Shown here: one piece after another, positions 6,890-9,881 of the stretch
Layout of the letters: each line of letters opens with the position of its first letter
How positions within the stretch are numbered: the first letter of the stretch is position 1
Assembly: GCA_964653075.1 (NCBI GenBank)
Contig: CAZZAX010000202.1
Location: 1-9,881 of the forward strand
Length of the DNA: 9,881 nucleotides
Direction of reading: 5' to 3'
DNA from: NIOZ-UU13 sp964653075
Lineage (GTDB): Bacteria; Planctomycetota; Phycisphaerae; Sedimentisphaerales; Anaerobacaceae
Made by a program: the position numbers and the translations under genes
The notes under the pieces: model-generated
Databases searched by the model: none
Told to the model about the DNA's origin: nothing
The model's input: only the letters and a program-made list of their open reading frames with translations

Positions 6890-7654
6890 TTATAGATTTA
6901 CAGGTATCCCCTTGTCTCTGAGATGTTCTTTAATTTGTCGTATGGTGTAATTCCCGAAGTGTGTGATTGAAGCCATAAGGACCGCGTCTGCACCGCCGTC
7001 AACAATGGCCTCGTAAAGATGTTCGAGTGTTCCCGCTCCGCCCGATGCGATTACCGGGATGTTGACTGCATCGGTAACGGCTTTGTTCAGTTCGTTATCG
7101 TAACCTGCTTTGGTTCCGTCGGCGTCCATACTGGTCAGCAATATTTCGCCGGCGCCTAATTCTTCGCCTTTGACGGCCCATTCGACCACATCGATATCTG
7201 TCGGCTCCGAGCCGGCCTTTATGCATACCTCCCATCTGCCCGGCCGCTCTTTCGACCGCCGCGCGTCGATTGCAAGAACAACGCACTGGTTCCCGAATCG
7301 CTGTGCCGATTCGGAAAGCAGCTCGGGATTCGCAACCGCCGCGGTGTTTACCGAAACCTTCTCGGCCCCGCTTCGCAAAAGCTCGTCGATTTGCTCGACT
7401 GTCTGTATCCCCCCGCCGACGGTAAAAGGTATAAAGACGTTTTCCGCAACCTTTTCGACAAGCTCGACAATCGTTTTACGCGACCGGATGGTGGCCGTAA
7501 TATCGAGAAACACCAGCTCGTCGGCCCCGGTGTCACTGTACCTTGCGCCTAACTCCACCGGGTCGCCCGCATCGCGCAGGTTCAGAAAGTTGACGCCCTT
7601 AACCACGCGGTTGTCTTTAACGTCCAGACAGGGAATGATTCTTCTCGTTAGCAT
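6890..7654 (-). CDS. hisF: Imidazole glycerol phosphate synthase, cyclase subunit HisF
   Basis: With HisH it converts PRFAR and glutamine-derived ammonia into imidazole glycerol phosphate plus AICAR, step five of histidine synthesis, in the cytoplasm. The 254-residue (beta/alpha)8 barrel starts MLTRRIIPCLDVK. The catalytic aspartates fall exactly on the family numbers: Asp11 in CLDVK and Asp130 in LAIDARR. Phosphate-binding segments are visible as FTVGGGI (about 77-83), VSVNTAA and IPVIASGGAG. An in-frame TTG at 7675 would add seven residues, but the ATG at 7654 gives the normal N-terminus. That ATG overlaps the end of hisH in ATGCTAA, so translation is probably coupled; no clear SD is seen. 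The gene ends convergently against the GH106-like gene, so no further his genes lie downstream. Confidence 0.97.
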   Translation of the reverse strand: MLTRRIIPCLDVKDNRVVKGVNFLNLRDAGDPVELGARYSDTGADELVFLDITATIRSRKTIVELVEKVAENVFIPFTVGGGIQTVEQIDELLRSGAEKVSVNTAAVANPELLSESAQRFGNQCVVLAIDARRSKERPGRWEVCIKAGSEPTDIDVVEWAVKGEELGAGEILLTSMDADGTKAGYDNELNKAVTDAVNIPVIASGGAGTLEHLYEAIVDGGADAVLMASITHFGNYTIRQIKEHLRDKGIPVNL

Positions 7655-8265
7655 TCCAGAGTTTCCCGTTGACAAATATCATAAAAATTCTGCAAAATCT
7701 TCAAGCCGGCTTCCCCGCTCTTTTCAGGGTGAAACTGTGTACCGTATATATTCGCTTTTTGCACCGACGCGGGCATATCGAACCCATAATCGGTGTATGC
7801 TGTTTTAACCCGTCGGTCCGCAGCTTCGGCGTAGAAAGAATGCGCAAAATAGAAATGCTTTTCACTTCCTATCCCGGCCAATAATTCCATGTCCGCCGGC
7901 AGCTTCACCAGGTTCCAGCCCATGTGCGGTATCACCCGGCCCGCCGGAATTGGTACGACATTTCCCTCGATTAATCCGAGGCCGTTGTGCTGGCCGTATT
8001 CACTGCTTTTATCGAAAAGCATCTGAAAGCCCACGCAAATACCCAAAAGAGGCTTCCCCCCCAAAGCAGCCTTTTTTATCAGCTCCGCAAGAGGCCCTAA
8101 AGCGCTCACGGCATATCCGAATGCCGCAACCCCCGGCAAAACAATACCCGTGGCATTTTCAACCACTTTCGCTGCACAGCTAAGCTTTACCTCGCAGCCG
8201 ATATGCCTGAATGCGTTACATACGCTCTTGACATTTCCAATATTGTAGTCGATAACAACTATCAT
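7648..8265 (-). CDS. hisH: Imidazole glycerol phosphate synthase, glutamine amidotransferase subunit HisH
   Basis: Class I glutamine amidotransferase that releases ammonia from glutamine and passes it through the HisF barrel. The 205-residue length is normal. The catalytic triad is visible: Cys77 in LLGICVGFQ, His179 and Glu181 in TQFHPEKSG. The N-terminus MIVVIDYNIGNVKSV and the LPGVAAFG segment (Ala where Gly is common in LPGVGAFG) are family-typical, as is GLGLIEG before HMGWN. The ATG at 8265 lacks an SD; the preceding bases are AT-rich (ACATTAAATT). It is the first gene of a two-gene hisHF operon read away from glmS; a promoter must lie in the 100-base divergent gap, where I see no convincing minus-strand box pair. 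The other histidine genes are not in this window. Confidence 0.97.
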   Translation of the reverse strand: MIVVIDYNIGNVKSVCNAFRHIGCEVKLSCAAKVVENATGIVLPGVAAFGYAVSALGPLAELIKKAALGGKPLLGICVGFQMLFDKSSEYGQHNGLGLIEGNVVPIPAGRVIPHMGWNLVKLPADMELLAGIGSEKHFYFAHSFYAEAADRRVKTAYTDYGFDMPASVQKANIYGTQFHPEKSGEAGLKILQNFYDICQRETLEC

Positions 8266-8275
8266 AATTTAATGT

Positions 8276-8304
8276 TTGACTGTTTACTATCGGAACAGGA
8301 CAAT
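8276..8304 (+). promoter_or_regulatory. Candidate upstream sigma-70-type promoter for glmS
   Basis: TTGACT (8276-8281, five of six to TTGACA) is separated by 17 bases from GACAAT (8299-8304, four of six to TATAAT). It would start transcripts near 8310, giving a leader of about 55 bases. Box quality is fair but planctomycete promoters are poorly charted, so this is tentative. Confidence 0.3.
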
Positions 8305-8306
8305 AG

Positions 8307-8335
8307 ATGACCATAAAAGCACGAGAAACTATAAT
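8307..8335 (+). promoter_or_regulatory. Candidate sigma-70-type promoter for glmS with consensus -10
   Basis: A perfect TATAAT (8330-8335) lies 17 bases after ATGACC (8307-8312, four of six to TTGACA). The predicted start near 8341-8343 coincides with the first heptamer repeat and gives a leader of about 24 bases before the glmS ATG. This is the best promoter match in the divergent region. Confidence 0.45.
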
Positions 8336-8341
8336 AGAGGA

Positions 8342-8362
8342 TAAATAGTAAATAGTAAATAA
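8342..8362 (+). repeat. Three tandem TAAATAG-type heptamers in the glmS leader
   Basis: TAAATAG (8342-8348), TAAATAG (8349-8355) and TAAATAA (8356-8362) run head to tail and end 3 bases before the glmS ATG at 8366. They place stop codons in all three frames directly upstream of the start and leave no SD. The array is A/T only apart from the two Gs, so it should be unstructured in mRNA. Function is unknown; it could be a slippage-prone simple repeat. Confidence 0.85.
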
Positions 8363-8365
8363 CGA

Positions 8366-9881
8366 ATGTGTGGCATAGTAGCTTATCTTGGTAAAAAACT
8401 CGCCCAGCCCATCCTCATAGAAGGCCTGAAGCGACTGGAATATCGCGGCTATGATTCGGCCGGGGTTGCGCTTTTGGGCGGCGGTGCGATAAGAATCAAA
8501 AAAACCAGCGGGCGAATCAGCGCCCTCGAAGACGTTCTTGATGAGCCGATTGTCGCTGAAACTTTCGGTATAGCCCATACTCGCTGGGCAACGCACGGAG
8601 AGCCGAACACTGTTAATGCACATCCCCATCTGGACTGCACCGGAAAAATCGCCGTCGTTCATAACGGCATCATAGAAAACTATGGCACATTAAAGACCTG
8701 GCTCCAAAATGAAGGCGCCCACTTCGCCAGCCAGACCGATACCGAAGTAATAGCAAACTTGATCGGTTATTTTTACGCCAAAACTGACAGCTCTGAAGAA
8801 CAAATGAATTCCGGGGGGCGGACAAAGTTCGAATGGGCCGTACAGAGGGCACTTCAGGAACTCTCCGGCACCTTCGGCCTGGCGATTGTCTGCTCGGACT
8901 TTCCAGATATACTCATCGGGGCAAAAAAGGGCAGCCCCCTGATTTTGGGAGTCGGCGATAACGAATACGTTATGGCTTCGGATGCCGCCGCTATCATAGA
9001 GCATACCGCTCAGGCCATATACCTTGCCGACAACGAGATGGTTACCGTCACTCCCGATGGCTTCCATACGAAAACAATTGACAATATCACTATCAGCAAA
9101 GAGCTAAGGCAAATTGAATTTTCCCTGGAGCAAATCGAGCTGGGCAGCTTCCCACACCATATGCTCAAGGAAATTTTTGAACAGCCCAAGGCGCTAAGCA
9201 CCTGCATGGGAGGAAGAATAGACCGCCACAACAACAGGATTAAGCTCGGCGGTATAAATTCTTACCTGCGCGATTTGACACGTACCAAACGGCTCATCCT
9301 TACAGCCTGTGGAACGGCCTTCCACGCCGGCTTGGTTGGAGAATTTTTGTTTGAACAGTTGGCGCGTATTCCTGCCGAAACCGAATACGCCAGCGAATTT
9401 CGATATCGAAACCCGATCATTGAAGACGGCACTGTCGTTATATCTATTAGCCAGTCCGGTGAGACTATTGACACCCTCTCTGCAGTAGAGCAGGCAAAAG
9501 AGCGCGGTGCAACAGTGCTCGGTATTGTCAACGTTGTCGGCTCTTCAATTGCAAGAGCCACCGATGCGGGAATATATTTACACGCCGGCCCCGAAATCGG
9601 TGTTGCAAGCACAAAAGCATTTACCACGCAGGTCGCAGTCCTGACAATGCTGGCAATCGAATTAGGAAGAAGAAAACACATCCGCAGCGACCAGGCGAAC
9701 AGGTACATCGAGGAGCTCTCACAAATACCCGACAAGATAGGCCAAATTCTAACGCAATCCGACCATATCAAACAAATCGCCTCGGAAAATATCGACCAGG
9801 AAAATTGGCTTTTCCTCGGCAGGGGCTTTAATTATCCGGTCGCTCTTGAAGGGGCCTTGAAACTCAAAGAGATAAGCTATA
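8366..9881 (+). CDS. glmS: Glutamine--fructose-6-phosphate aminotransferase (isomerizing), 3'-truncated by window edge
   Basis: Makes glucosamine-6-phosphate from fructose-6-phosphate and glutamine, the first step toward UDP-GlcNAc for cell envelope sugars, in the cytoplasm. The frame is open from ATG 8366 to the window end (505 codons plus one base); full-length enzymes have about 600-620 residues, so roughly the last hundred are missing. The class II amidotransferase domain begins MCGIVAYLG, with Cys2 as N-terminal nucleophile, then RLEYRGYDSAG, AHTRWATHGEPN and VVHNGIIENY. A linker carries HHMLKEIFEQP. The first SIS (sugar isomerase) domain has TACGTAFHAG (from residue 313) and SQSGET (362-367). 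The second SIS domain is just entered at FLGRGFNYPVALEGALKLKE. The start is set by the obligate Met-Cys, despite the lack of an SD. It is divergent from hisHF. Confidence 0.97.
   Translation, partial: MCGIVAYLGKKLAQPILIEGLKRLEYRGYDSAGVALLGGGAIRIKKTSGRISALEDVLDEPIVAETFGIAHTRWATHGEPNTVNAHPHLDCTGKIAVVHNGIIENYGTLKTWLQNEGAHFASQTDTEVIANLIGYFYAKTDSSEEQMNSGGRTKFEWAVQRALQELSGTFGLAIVCSDFPDILIGAKKGSPLILGVGDNEYVMASDAAAIIEHTAQAIYLADNEMVTVTPDGFHTKTIDNITISKELRQIEFSLEQIELGSFPHHMLKEIFEQPKALSTCMGGRIDRHNNRIKLGGINSYLRDLTRTKRLILTACGTAFHAGLVGEFLFEQLARIPAETEYASEFRYRNPIIEDGTVVISISQSGETIDTLSAVEQAKERGATVLGIVNVVGSSIARATDAGIYLHAGPEIGVASTKAFTTQVAVLTMLAIELGRRKHIRSDQANRYIEELSQIPDKIGQILTQSDHIKQIASENIDQENWLFLGRGFNYPVALEGALKLKEISY

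Noticed and set aside
6860..6895. 11-codon ORF (MTTVGLLASSL) in the convergent gap
   Set aside because: Too short, only a weak purine-rich upstream sequence, and it overlaps the hisF stop; chance is the better explanation.
7655..7675. N-terminal extension of HisF from a TTG at 7675
   Set aside because: The ATG at 7654 puts the catalytic aspartates at 11 and 130, as in the family, so the extra seven residues are unlikely to be translated.
7110..7808. 232-residue plus-strand frame across hisF and hisH
   Set aside because: It is antisense to two highly conserved enzymes, rich in Ser/Thr as expected of a shadow frame, and has no recognisable motif.
8266..8365. Possible glmS ribozyme/riboswitch upstream of glmS
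   Set aside because: The 100-base gap shared with divergent hisH is too short and too AT-rich for the glmS ribozyme core, and no matching pseudoknot stems are visible.
9262..9771. 169-residue minus-strand frame inside glmS
   Set aside because: It lies opposite the conserved first SIS domain and shows no family features; it is a shadow of glmS.

Overview
The window looks like a piece of chromosome from a bacterium of the Planctomycetes type, most likely an uncultured Phycisphaerae/Sedimentisphaerales-like lineage. This rests on a formylglycine-type sulfatase, a large lipoprotein glycoside hydrolase, a small basic protein of planctomycete flavour, and a mix of strong Shine-Dalgarno (SD) sites with starts that have none. 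The taxonomic call is inference from gene content and could be wrong at order level. No rRNA, tRNA, CRISPR array, insertion sequence, integrase or phage gene is visible. Coding density is high and no gene-free gap exceeds about 135 bases.

Layout. Bases 1-1157 (+) hold the C-terminal part of an S1-type sulfatase, cut by the left edge inside its active-site signature. Bases 1217-1651 (+) encode an unrecognised small protein with a very basic N-terminus. After a 116-base AT-rich gap comes glnA (1768-3096, +), a type I-alpha glutamine synthetase. A GNAT acetyltransferase (3159-3608, +) follows, then a 1042-residue lipoprotein resembling GH106 alpha-L-rhamnosidases (3630-6758, +). The next gap (6759-6889) separates convergent genes and contains a strong hairpin. 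Then hisF (6890-7654, -) and hisH (7648-8265, -) form a two-gene operon with a 7-base overlap. A 100-base divergent region leads to glmS (8366 to the right edge, +), which lacks about its last hundred residues.

How the genes fit together. Two themes interleave. One is polysaccharide breakdown: the sulfatase would remove sulfate esters and the GH106-like lipoprotein would cleave glycosidic bonds, a pair expected for sulfated, possibly rhamnose-containing, algal or plant-derived glycans. The other is glutamine nitrogen flow: GlnA makes glutamine, while HisH (with HisF, histidine and AICAR synthesis) and GlmS (glucosamine-6-phosphate for cell envelope sugars) each spend it through unrelated amidotransferase folds. 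Nothing shows that these are co-regulated.

I did not find a convincing new multi-gene system. The best leads are the uncharacterised basic protein beside glnA, the GH106-like enzyme whose substrate is open, and the compact glmS leader in which three tandem heptamers fill the space between a consensus -10 and a start codon with no SD.
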